A stretch of DNA of 64,000 nucleotides, from contig NZ_NGKA01000002.1 in the NCBI RefSeq assembly GCF_003987645.1, forward strand, positions 62,001-126,000. The letters are read 5' to 3'. The notes beneath the pieces are model-generated. The model made no database searches. It saw only the letters and a list, made by a program, of their open reading frames with translations, and had not been told where the DNA came from. The position numbers and the translations under genes were made by a program. This DNA is from Vagococcus elongatus (GTDB taxonomy: Bacteria > Bacillota > Bacilli > Lactobacillales > Vagococcaceae). Positions 52,972 through 61,370 of this stretch are shown piece after piece (within the stretch, counting starts at the first letter, position 1; each line of letters starts with the position of its first letter).

Positions 52972-54259
52972 TTTCAATTCCTCCTTGTTTTTGCGCAACA
53001 ATTAAAACATCCTCTTGACAACTGTGAGATGTAAATATCGTTTTATTTTCTTTAACTCTGTAATCAGGTTTCAAAAAATTATTGTTTTTAAAATCGATAA
53101 GCGTTACTTGATAATTAGAAAAATTAACATTAACACTAATCGTTGTATTACTTGGGATATAGATTAAATAATACTGGCTATCAGGTGTAACAGACATCCG
53201 TATTTGCTCACTAACATTTAATAGATACTCATTACAAGGAATTAAATTGTCAACTTTTAACAATTCAAATAGTTGTTTTATAAAACCATAGTCATGGGCC
53301 CCCGGTAATTGAAGAGCTTCTTGCCAGTACATCGGACTATCAAAAGCCTCTCCTGTACTTTCTGAAAAGCCGGATAAGTTTCCATGCCAACTCCAAATTC
53401 CATGTGCTCCATAGGTTATACCTGCACATGCACCTGATAAAACAGACTGCCATGCAGCTTTTCTAACATCCTTTTGCCCAAAACGACCATAAACTTTTCT
53501 AGAAAAACCCATCTGTTCATAGCAAGGCTCCGAATTAATAACTGGCATTTTCTTTTCTAAATGATAGAAATGATTTGCTAACTGATAAGGCATATCGAGA
53601 AAAGAACTATTATGACCTGACTGATATAAAAAAATGTCTAAATGTGAAATAATTTCCTCAGGTATATCCTGGAAACGACCTTTTATATGAATCGTTTTTA
53701 GGGTACCTTGTGATTTTTTTTCAAAATATTCAAAAGCATCAAGATAGGTCTCAATTGTTTCTTGTGTCGGAAAGTCTGTATCCCCACCGATAAAATAAAT
53801 CGGGGAGAACTCATCAAAAGTGTCAACCACTTTTTCAAAATAATCATGCAAATATTCTTTAGGATAAACATTTCTCTGCCCGTCCAACTCACTTGCCCAT
53901 GTTCCAACCACGTAATTCGACCAAAGCACGACCAACGCTAGAGTAAATCCCTCATCTTCGGCCAATCGGCATAAATGTTTAGCTCGATCAAAATAATCAT
54001 CATTTATCTCCGAAAAATCGAAAACGCCTTCTTTTCGAGAAAAGGGACTCACGCTAAACTCCCCTTTACTTCTATCCCACTGTGGTAAAATATTAATCTG
54101 TAGTACATTGAAACCTTGTGTTTTCCTTTTTCTTAGGTATGTTAACCACTCATCTTCTTTAATATTGGTAAAAGCACTCCAACAAGTATCTGCCAAATAA
54201 AAGAAGGGATCCCCATCACGGAGTAACGTCCTACCGTTAGTACTAATTTTCATTTTCAT
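52964..54259 (-). CDS. DUF4038 (GH140-like) intracellular glycoside hydrolase, probable apiosidase
   Basis: 431 residues of a TIM-barrel hydrolase. GRTLLRDGDPFFYLADTCW at the N-terminus, RKTQGFNVLQINILPQWD near 50-67, YFIGGDTDFP near 150 and PVINSEPCYEQMGF near 235-248 are DUF4038 features; the acidic residues of GGDTD and NSEP are the likely catalytic pair. The family includes GH140 apiosidases that act on rhamnogalacturonan II. There is no signal peptide, so the substrate must be imported, which fits the coupled PTS permease. Kinase, transketolase and isomerase genes in the same cluster support apiose as the released sugar. Confidence 0.85.
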   Translation of the reverse strand: MKMKISTNGRTLLRDGDPFFYLADTCWSAFTNIKEDEWLTYLRKRKTQGFNVLQINILPQWDRSKGEFSVSPFSRKEGVFDFSEINDDYFDRAKHLCRLAEDEGFTLALVVLWSNYVVGTWASELDGQRNVYPKEYLHDYFEKVVDTFDEFSPIYFIGGDTDFPTQETIETYLDAFEYFEKKSQGTLKTIHIKGRFQDIPEEIISHLDIFLYQSGHNSSFLDMPYQLANHFYHLEKKMPVINSEPCYEQMGFSRKVYGRFGQKDVRKAAWQSVLSGACAGITYGAHGIWSWHGNLSGFSESTGEAFDSPMYWQEALQLPGAHDYGFIKQLFELLKVDNLIPCNEYLLNVSEQIRMSVTPDSQYYLIYIPSNTTISVNVNFSNYQVTLIDFKNNNFLKPDYRVKENKTIFTSHSCQEDVLIVAQKQGGIENG

Positions 54260-54756
54260 TTTCTAGACACCTTTCTATCATTTATAACCATTTTCGAAAA
54301 TTTTATATCATGCATCGACACACTTTTAGTAAGTATATAAATCCAATCATTTTTTTAGTTGCTTGCAATTATTCTTTTATTCCATGTTCTGATTAAGAAT
54401 TCAAAAAAGATATTATTCTCCAGAACAATTGAAAGAATAAATCGCTACACTCATTAAAACATTTGAATGATTACTTGTTCTTTTTAACCAACAAAGTTAC
54501 TATTCCACTCCTTCAAAATTATTTATCATATCCCATACTTTTCTTAATCTACTGATATACATCTGATTTAAAAATGAGCCAACATTTTTATCAATCCCTA
54601 ACCTAGTATTTTTTTCTTTAAAGCTTTTCCCACTAGCAATGACTTCAGAATTCACCTAATCAGATAATTCTCTAATTAATCCCTCTCCTTACCTTATTCT
54701 GAAAGACTATTATTCCTATTTTCTCCTTCTAAAAATCTATACTCCACTTTCAAAGC
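54260..54756 (-). other. Gap with the remnant of an unknown gene
   Basis: On the minus strand from about 54685 to 54502 a reading GLIRELSD, a TAG, then VNSEVIASGKSFKEKNTRLG and SFLNQMYISRLRKVWDMINN runs to a normal stop. It looks like the end of a real protein with a nonsense codon (TAG where TGG would fit). No family is recognised. The rest holds no gene. Confidence 0.4.
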
Positions 54757-56217
54757 TCAGATTAACTCGCTTTCAATCAACTGTTTCCACTTTAAATAAT
54801 AGCCTCCATACCTTGAAGACGTTGGTTTGATTTCGCGCTCATTGGTTAATGTTTCTGATAAACGATATCCTTCACGTGTCAGCACCAATCTTATCACTCC
54901 CAACGCCGAGAGTTCTTCAGCCTGCCCGATGACAACTGACTTTTGTGTCAAATCCGCTAGCAATTGCATCAACTCTTGATTCTTAGTTGCCCCTCCATCC
55001 ACTCGAATCTTAGCTATTTTAATTCCGCTAGCCAGCTCCATTTCATCGATGACTGCTTTAATCTGAAAAGCCATGCTGTCAAAGCTGGCGCGAATTAAAT
55101 CTATTTTTGTCGTGCTACGATTCATACCTACGAAACGGGCACGAGCTTCAGGTTGCCAAAAAGGGGCTCCTAGACCCAGCTGAGCAGGAATAAAATAAAC
55201 GCCTTTGCTGTCAGCCTGAAGAAACGCTTCCAGTGCAGCTTCCTCAATATCAACAATCAGTCCTAGACTGTCCCGAAGCCAAACCAGGGTATCACCAAAG
55301 GAACGAATAATTCCTTCCAATGCGTAGTTTGTCTGACCAGCTTCACTCCAAGCAATAGTTGTCAACACCTTATCGTTTTGGATTTTTATATCCTCTCCAA
55401 GTTGCATCATAACTGAGCAACCAGTGCCAAGAGTAGCTTTTGTGTCCCCTGGGTGTATACATTTTTGACCATAAAGCGCTGACTGAGAATCTGCCATGAT
55501 TCCTGTGACAGAAATCCCTTGATAGTTTCCAAAGTTATCTGAGGAATTTCTCACTTCCGGCAAACACGTTATTGGCACATCAAAAATTTCACATAATTCT
55601 TGATCCCACTGCATTTCATAAATGTTATAAAATAATGTCCGACTCGCATTGCTAGGTTCTGTTGCGAATACTTGGCGATTTGATAAATTCCAAATAAGCC
55701 AGCTATCCATCGTCCCTACTGCTAGTCTATTCTGTTGTACCTTTTTTTTCATCTCTGGAATACTATTCATTAACCATTTAACTTTTGAACCCGAGAAATA
55801 AGAATCGATTTTCAAGCCCGTTTTTTTCTGAATGAGGTTTTCAAGCCCTGCATCAATTAATTGATTACATAACGAAACGCTACGGTTACATTGCCAAACG
55901 ATGGCGTTGTAAATCGGCTCGCCTGTCAATTTATCCCAACAAACAATAGTTTCTCTCTGATTCGTAATAGACAGGCTCTCTATATCAGCCGCTAGTAGAG
56001 TGTGTTTCGTCAACATCTGTTCTAACAACAGATAAACGTTGGACATGATTTCCTTGGGATCATGTTCAACCCAACCTTGCTGAGGAAAAATTTGCTTATG
56101 AGGCAAATCCAGACGATCAATGATTCGTATGTCTCCTGAAATTTCAACTAGCAAAAGTTTTGTTCCAGAAGTACTTTGATCAATCACTAATTTCTTTTTA
56201 ACCTTCGCTATCACCAT
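54757..56217 (-). CDS. FGGY-family carbohydrate kinase (probable apulose kinase)
   Basis: 486 residues of the FGGY sugar kinase family. It has LVIDQSTSGTKLLLVE (phosphate loop) near residues 9-24, QQGWVEHDPKEI near 46, ITNQRETIVCWD near 88, GTGCSVMMQLG (ATP-binding) near 258 and RVDGGATKNQELMQLLADLT near 405-424. The N-terminal part resembles glycerol kinase and xylulokinase. The cluster context fits the kinase that makes apulose 4-phosphate. The start overlaps the transketolase C-subunit end by 20 bases. Confidence 0.88.
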   Translation of the reverse strand: MVIAKVKKKLVIDQSTSGTKLLLVEISGDIRIIDRLDLPHKQIFPQQGWVEHDPKEIMSNVYLLLEQMLTKHTLLAADIESLSITNQRETIVCWDKLTGEPIYNAIVWQCNRSVSLCNQLIDAGLENLIQKKTGLKIDSYFSGSKVKWLMNSIPEMKKKVQQNRLAVGTMDSWLIWNLSNRQVFATEPSNASRTLFYNIYEMQWDQELCEIFDVPITCLPEVRNSSDNFGNYQGISVTGIMADSQSALYGQKCIHPGDTKATLGTGCSVMMQLGEDIKIQNDKVLTTIAWSEAGQTNYALEGIIRSFGDTLVWLRDSLGLIVDIEEAALEAFLQADSKGVYFIPAQLGLGAPFWQPEARARFVGMNRSTTKIDLIRASFDSMAFQIKAVIDEMELASGIKIAKIRVDGGATKNQELMQLLADLTQKSVVIGQAEELSALGVIRLVLTREGYRLSETLTNEREIKPTSSRYGGYYLKWKQLIESELI

Positions 56218-57163
56218 ATGACTCTCCCAACATTTCCCTAGCTATTTTAACTAAATTGTTTTTCTCCAGACCATAGTGAGCAAAGAGCTCTGGCGAAGTC
56301 CCCGTCACTAGCTCTTCATCAGGAAATCCAATAATCTTAGTGACTACGTCTCGCTCCATGGCAAGCGTCTCAACAACAGCAGCACCTAAGCCTCCATGAA
56401 TACTATGCTCTTCTACAGTGATAACTACCCCTGTTTTTCTAGCGGAAGAAATAATAGCATTCGTATCCAAAGGTTTGATACTATGAATATTAATCACTTC
56501 GGCTGAGATATTTTGCTTTCCAAGAAGTTCTGCTGCATCTAGTGCAACTCTAACTGTCTCACCCGTCGCAATAAGTGTGATATCATCCCCCTGCGTCATC
56601 CTGACAGCCTTGCCAATTTCAAAACCATAATCAGCATGTTCATAACAATCTGCCACCGGATTCCGTCCCAAACGAATGTATGCCGGCTGGGAACTTTTCA
56701 CTAATTCTCTAAACATCGCCATCGTTTCAAAGCGATCCGCTGGAACTAATACTTGTAAATTGGGGATTGCTCTGGTTACCGCAAAATCCTGTAAGGAGTG
56801 ATGACTCATTCCAAGAGCACCGTAGCTGACACCGCCACTGATTCCAACAAGTTTGACGTTCATATTAGAATAGGCCACATCTACTTTAACTTGCTCAATA
56901 CTTCGCATGCTTAAAAAACAAGCTGGCGATACAGCAAATGGACGCTTGCCTGAGTGGGCTAATCCAGCTGCAATACCTACAATATTCTGTTCTGCTATCC
57001 CTACCTCTACCATTTGCTCAGGCAAGGCTTCCGCGTATGCTTTTAGAGAAGCAGAACCTCTTGAATCACTAGTCAAAACTACAATATTTTCATCACGAGT
57101 TGCTGTTTCAATCAGCGTGTTACACATTGCTTGTCGATTCGGGATTGTATTTTTATTTGTCAT
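56198..57163 (-). CDS. Transketolase-like C-terminal subunit (pyrimidine and C domains)
   Basis: 321 residues. The TPP pyrimidine-binding domain has VVLTSDSRGSAS near 27-38, MVEVGIAEQNIVGIAAGLAHSGKRPFAVSPACFL near 50-83 with the glutamate that activates TPP, and GVSYGALGMSHHSLQDFAV near 110. The C-terminal domain has EEHSIHGGLGAAVVE near 250. It pairs with the adjacent N-subunit to form a split transketolase like AptAB, which moves a two-carbon unit from apulose 4-phosphate to glyceraldehyde 3-phosphate. GGGAGGG precedes the ATG; the gene overlaps the N-subunit by 11 bases. Confidence 0.88.
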   Translation of the reverse strand: MTNKNTIPNRQAMCNTLIETATRDENIVVLTSDSRGSASLKAYAEALPEQMVEVGIAEQNIVGIAAGLAHSGKRPFAVSPACFLSMRSIEQVKVDVAYSNMNVKLVGISGGVSYGALGMSHHSLQDFAVTRAIPNLQVLVPADRFETMAMFRELVKSSQPAYIRLGRNPVADCYEHADYGFEIGKAVRMTQGDDITLIATGETVRVALDAAELLGKQNISAEVINIHSIKPLDTNAIISSARKTGVVITVEEHSIHGGLGAAVVETLAMERDVVTKIIGFPDEELVTGTSPELFAHYGLEKNNLVKIAREMLGESYGDSEG

Positions 57164-57983
57164 GACTAGTCCCTCCCATAAAATTATCTAAATCATTCAA
57201 TGCAGCTGTATATTCTTCTTCAGAAGGAACATAATGGTGCCACTCTGGAGTATTTTCAGCCAAAGAAACACCTTTGCCCTTTACCGTATGGGCAATAATC
57301 ATCTTTGGTCTTCCTACTTCATTTGGAAATCCGAACGCGCTGATCAATTGATCAACATCATTCCCGTCAACTTCTAGCACCTGCCAACCAAAAGAACGCC
57401 ATTTATCAGCTAAAGGATCGATTCCCATCACGTCCTCAGATTTTCCAGTGATTTGCAGACCATTTCGATCAATAATTGCTGTTAAATTGTCCAATTGATA
57501 GTGTGCAGCCGCCATCGCACCTTCCCACACAGATCCTTCAGCAAGCTCACCATCTCCCATTAGCGTATAGACTTTATATGGTTTTTTATCCATCTTTGCT
57601 GCTAACGCCATCCCCGTAGAAACTGCTAGACCATGTCCTAAAGATCCTGTATTCATTTCAACTCCTGGCACCTGATTGTTTGGATGTCCTATAAGGCGCG
57701 ACTGATACTGAGAAAAAGTTAATAGTTCTTCTTTTTCAAAAAAACCTTTATCAGCCAAAACTGCCCAAAGCACTTCTGCAGCATGCCCTTTACTCTGCAC
57801 ATATCTATCACGTTCCGGATCATCAGGATTTTGAGGGTCAATCTTTAAAACATGATAGTAAAGTGTGACCAATATATCTGCACACGACAGATCCGAACCA
57901 GTATGGCCGGTTTTTGCTCGATAAATCATCTTCATAATATCTTTTCTTATCTGATTGGCTTTTCTTTTTAATGTATGAGTCAT
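57153..57983 (-). CDS. Transketolase-like N-terminal subunit (TPP-binding)
   Basis: 276 residues. YRAKTGHTGSDLSCADILVTLYYHVL near 20-45, SKGHAAEVLWAVLADKGFF near 64-82, NTGSLGHGLAVSTGMALAAK near 112-131, and the TPP motif GDGELAEGSVWEGAMAAAHY near 144-163 are all present, with the DRNGLQ of the metal site. It is the first half of a two-subunit transketolase. The ATG at 57983 has AAAGGA nine bases upstream; an ATG three codons earlier directly abuts that site. Pathway: apulose 4-phosphate plus glyceraldehyde 3-phosphate to xylulose 5-phosphate plus dihydroxyacetone phosphate is the proposed reaction. Confidence 0.88.
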   Translation of the reverse strand: MTHTLKRKANQIRKDIMKMIYRAKTGHTGSDLSCADILVTLYYHVLKIDPQNPDDPERDRYVQSKGHAAEVLWAVLADKGFFEKEELLTFSQYQSRLIGHPNNQVPGVEMNTGSLGHGLAVSTGMALAAKMDKKPYKVYTLMGDGELAEGSVWEGAMAAAHYQLDNLTAIIDRNGLQITGKSEDVMGIDPLADKWRSFGWQVLEVDGNDVDQLISAFGFPNEVGRPKMIIAHTVKGKGVSLAENTPEWHHYVPSEEEYTAALNDLDNFMGGTSHDK

Positions 57984-57998
57984 CTCATTCATTCCTTT

Positions 57999-59402
57999 CT
58001 ATTCACCACGCAAATATGCCTTAACATCTTCTTCAATTGGATCATACAAATCAGCTTTAACACCGATATATTTACAAGCCTCATAAAGAATTGGAACCAC
58101 ATCTTGATGAACGCCACTGACATGATGAATATATGGTCCAGTGACAATTTTTTCTTCCAGCCGCTTTAAGTTATCAACCTCCACCCACAAATAAGTGCCT
58201 TTGGTGTATGGGCCATCAATTCCTTTAGCGTTTCCTAGTAATAAAGAGTATTCTCCATTGTCGCCATCAAAGCGGCACAATGTTAAATCTCCATGTTTTG
58301 CCTCACCTTCTACTGATCCAGGATGATCAAATGCTAAAGGATAACCTATTGCAGGTTTGTCTTTTGCCACAGAAAATGGAAACAGTCCACAGTGCTGTAA
58401 AAGTTCACCGTTTTCATTATCAGGGTGGCGAACTGTCCAATCTGCAAAGAAACTTTTATTTTGACCGAAAGTAGCTGCCTCAATAAGTAAGCAGGAGATA
58501 GCCCCATGAATATCTGTCTCGCAGACTGTTGGGATCCCTTCGTCAATCAACATAGCATTTGCTGCACACGGCATTATCCCAATTTCATCTTGCAAGGCAT
58601 TCCAACACTGAATAGCTATCGCATTACATCCATACTTGTCGCATAAATTTTTCATTGCCACTTTCAATGCTGCAACCATTTCCAAATCTATTTCCTTAAT
58701 TTTAATAATTGCGCACTTCTGACAATGATTAACCACTCCTTGGATTTCTGGGACTCCTTCTTTTTTTATCCGTTTAATTTCTTTGATCAACTCCGGCATC
58801 GGAATCGGAGACAATTGGATATTAAATTTCTCAAGCAACTCTCCTTCATTGCAAATTGTTGACCAGAAATCAAACGGACGGGGGCCGATCTGTAAAATAC
58901 GAGTGTTTTTAAATGTTTCAACCACATTACAAACAGCCAGAAAATCTCTAAGTCCTCTTTCAAATTCCGGATCGTCTAAACGGCAGTTCGTTAAATAAGT
59001 AAAAGGAACTTTGAAACGTCTCAGAACTTTTCCTGTTGCGAATAAACCGCATTGTGTATCGCGTAACCGATAACCATCTGGTTCCGGTCGTTCATCTCTT
59101 GGTCCCCAAAGCAATACTGGAACATCTAATTTCTTAGCCAGACGAGCACATACGTATTCCGTCCCAAAATTAGTATGTGGCAAAAATAAACCAGAAATTT
59201 TTTCCTTCTTAAATTTTTCAGCGATTAGCTCCATGTGATCATCATCATACAATAGACCATCTTCATTGAATTCCGTGATATCTACGAAATCAATTTTTAA
59301 CTCCCGTAGTTTCTCTCTTGTTAAATTAGCATACTTCACAGCATCTGGCGCGCTGAAGATATCTCTTCGTGTGGGCGCAAAGCCAATTTTTATATTTCCC
59401 AT
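57999..59402 (-). CDS. Sugar isomerase of the L-fucose/L-arabinose isomerase superfamily (probable D-apiose isomerase)
   Basis: 467 residues. The N-terminal half opens KIGFAPTRRDIFSAPDAVKY, and the middle has LFLPHTNFGTEYVCARLAKKLDVPVLLWGPRDERP and AIAIQCWNALQDEIGIMPCAANAML, where acidic metal ligands of the superfamily fall. A later VCETDIHGAISCLLIEAAT resembles the second metal glutamate/aspartate region. It would convert aldose to ketose. The neighbouring kinase and split transketolase suggest D-apiose to apulose. The ATG at 59402 has AGGAGG seven bases upstream; the longer reading runs into the operator region. It is the first gene of the operon. Confidence 0.82.
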   Translation of the reverse strand: MGNIKIGFAPTRRDIFSAPDAVKYANLTREKLRELKIDFVDITEFNEDGLLYDDDHMELIAEKFKKEKISGLFLPHTNFGTEYVCARLAKKLDVPVLLWGPRDERPEPDGYRLRDTQCGLFATGKVLRRFKVPFTYLTNCRLDDPEFERGLRDFLAVCNVVETFKNTRILQIGPRPFDFWSTICNEGELLEKFNIQLSPIPMPELIKEIKRIKKEGVPEIQGVVNHCQKCAIIKIKEIDLEMVAALKVAMKNLCDKYGCNAIAIQCWNALQDEIGIMPCAANAMLIDEGIPTVCETDIHGAISCLLIEAATFGQNKSFFADWTVRHPDNENGELLQHCGLFPFSVAKDKPAIGYPLAFDHPGSVEGEAKHGDLTLCRFDGDNGEYSLLLGNAKGIDGPYTKGTYLWVEVDNLKRLEEKIVTGPYIHHVSGVHQDVVPILYEACKYIGVKADLYDPIEEDVKAYLRGE

Positions 59403-59414
59403 ATTACTCCTCCT

Positions 59415-59430
59415 TAGTTTATATAAACTA
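59415..59430. promoter_or_regulatory. Operator upstream of the isomerase gene
   Basis: Perfect 16-base palindrome TAGTTTATATAAACTA, 13 bases before the isomerase start. A partial cre-like core (GTAAGCGC, minus strand, around 59434-59441) lies beside it. Confidence 0.65.
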
Positions 59431-59510
59431 AATGCGCTTACTTTACTAAAGTATACCAGCAACAATACTAATTTACAACTATTTTTTAGCTTGTTTTATA
59501 AAAAAGAACT

Positions 59511-59552
59511 AAACTAAAATAGTTTACTATAAACCACAGCTAGTGTTATAAT
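59511..59552. promoter_or_regulatory. Operator and promoter region of the LacI gene
   Basis: AAACTA-AAA-TAGTTT (59511-59525) repeats the half-sites of the palindrome at 59415, and TAGTTT-ACTAT-AAACCA (59520-59536) overlaps it. The promoter TTTACT (59523-59528)...TATAAT (59547-59552) is embedded here, so binding would block transcription of the regulator itself. Confidence 0.6.
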
Positions 59553-59585
59553 GAGACATGATAACATCTACATAAGGAGTCATTC

Positions 59586-60620
59586 ATGAAAATAGAAGAT
59601 ATAGCTCGATTGGCGAACGTCTCAAAGTCTGCTGTTTCTTTAGCTCTCAATGATAAACCTGGAGTTAGCGAAGAAACTAGAAAAATTATTTTGGATATCG
59701 CCAAAGAATATAATTACGTCCCTTTACGCAAAGTTAATAAAAATAAAAAAAAGCAAACTAAACTAATACGTTTTTTAGCTTGTACAAGTGGAGATATTGT
59801 AACCGATAATTATCAGACCATGCCTTTTTTTAGTCAGCTAATTTCTAAATTAGCTGATGAAATCAATCATTACTCTTATTCACTCTTGCTATCGACCATA
59901 GACAAGGAAATGATTTCAAAAGAGTTAAAACATCTGGAAACAGAACAGGCTTCTAGTGCTATTATTTTACTAGGAACTAATTTATCAGAAGATGACATTC
60001 TCCAAATTAAAGAGATTCAAAAGAACTTAGTCGTAATTGACACCTGTTTTCAAAAATTGGATGTCGATTTCGTTGCCATTAATAATTATCAAGGAGGTTA
60101 TCTTGCTGCAAAACATTTGGTCTCAGAAGGTCACACCAGCATAGGTTATGCTATGTCGCAAACCAGAATGTACAACTTTTCTGAGCGGCAAAAGGGATTC
60201 AGTGACTGTCTAGAAGATCATCAATTATATGTCAATCAGGATTTTTTTATTGAATTTCCAGGTATGAAGATCACCGACCAGCTATTACATGAGACATATT
60301 TAAAAAATCTCCATAATTTACCAAGTGCCATTTTCTGTGAAAATGATTATATTGCTATTAGTCTAGTCAAAACACTAACTGAAATCGACTATCGAATTCC
60401 AGAAGATATTTCTATCATTGGTTTTGATGATATCCCAGAAGCAACCGTCATTTCGCCAGAGTTAAGTACCATTCATGTACCAATTAAGCAAATTGTTCAA
60501 GCGACACTCGAAAGAATCTCCAAAATGATAGAAAAAAAACAAACTCACAGTTCCTGTCAACTCATTAATACTTCATTAATAAAAAGAAATTCAGTTACAG
60601 CACATAAAGAAACAGAGTAG
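59586..60620 (+). CDS. LacI-family repressor of the apiose-type cluster
   Basis: 344 residues. The N-terminal LacI helix-turn-helix is typical: KIEDIARLANVSKSAVSLAL at 2-21, then GVSEETRKIILDIAKEYNY. The hinge is followed by a periplasmic-binding-like domain (about 62-335) with AINNYQGGYLAAKHLVSEGH, AIFCENDYIAISLVKTL, IPEDISIIGFDDIPEATVISPELSTIHVP. AAGGAG lies eight bases before the ATG. It is divergent from the isomerase operon and flanked by matching operators, so it probably represses both directions until an apiose-related inducer is present. Confidence 0.92.
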   Translation: MKIEDIARLANVSKSAVSLALNDKPGVSEETRKIILDIAKEYNYVPLRKVNKNKKKQTKLIRFLACTSGDIVTDNYQTMPFFSQLISKLADEINHYSYSLLLSTIDKEMISKELKHLETEQASSAIILLGTNLSEDDILQIKEIQKNLVVIDTCFQKLDVDFVAINNYQGGYLAAKHLVSEGHTSIGYAMSQTRMYNFSERQKGFSDCLEDHQLYVNQDFFIEFPGMKITDQLLHETYLKNLHNLPSAIFCENDYIAISLVKTLTEIDYRIPEDISIIGFDDIPEATVISPELSTIHVPIKQIVQATLERISKMIEKKQTHSSCQLINTSLIKRNSVTAHKETE

Positions 60621-60636
60621 GAAACCAGTCTCTAAA

Positions 60637-60680
60637 AAACGTGTAAAAAAAGAGTAATCATTTTTACACGTTTTTAGAAT
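60637..60680 (+). terminator. Terminator of the LacI gene
   Basis: AACGTGTAAAAA pairs with TTTTTACACGTT over an 11-base loop, followed by TTTAG. Confidence 0.8.
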
Positions 60681-61370
60681 AAACAAAAATATAATCTCTT
60701 TCTGCACTACCAATAAATTACACCTTGAAGGATCTTAACCAATTCTTATTACATTAAAACGTAAACTAATCAGCTTTAGTTCTTGCAACTTTCCATGTCC
60801 AAAAAGTTAGCAATCTCTTTAAAATCTTGAGATTAGGAAATTCCATTTGTTTAGACTTGCAAGAAAACATGCTTTAGCCTCTATCTTAAAATTTATCTTA
60901 TTCACAAGTCTCTTAGTCCTTTTTGACAAAAATGATTTCAGCGCATTTTATGTTTTCTCGCACAAAATCCTCTGATTATTTCTTCAATATTTTCTTTATA
61001 TTCACCTTGGACAGTCTTATCCCTACATCGAAAATAAAAATAAACATGACATACATCTACATTTCCACCTTATATGCAGCACCGATGAATAGATGCTTGG
61101 ATTTGAATTATTCTTACTTTAAGACTAATTTAGTTAGAAAGCTAATACCAAGCAGTCATTTTTATATTCCCGCTTTAATTCTAGACTGAAATATTTTCAG
61201 TATTTTCATTTTCGACACACATAAAAACCTCAAAAGAAAATTTTTATTGAATTTTTTAATATTGCCATCCTCTCAACTCAACCAGTCTTTTTATTTCGCT
61301 TAATTTCAATGGTTTTATCACATTTTATTCACAATTAAAGGGTACACTTAAGTGCAAGAGGTGGGATAAC
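60681..61370. other. Gap without an intact gene
   Basis: AT-rich, with only the IS200-type remnant described separately. A promoter for the following gene is not clear. Confidence 0.5.
60915..61105 (-). pseudogene. N-terminal remnant of an IS200/IS605-family TnpA
   Basis: On the minus strand the readings RWKCRCMSCLFLF and, after a frameshift, RDKTVQGEYKENIEEIIRGF follow the pattern of the TnpA N-terminus (WNCKYHIVF...YRRKVIYGEYKENIGEIIRELC). The catalytic part is missing. A second remnant of the same family lies at 16715-17035. Confidence 0.5.

Noticed and set aside
60923-61189. Plus-strand 88-codon frame
   Set aside because: Composition is odd, no ribosome site is present, and the opposite strand shows a transposase remnant.
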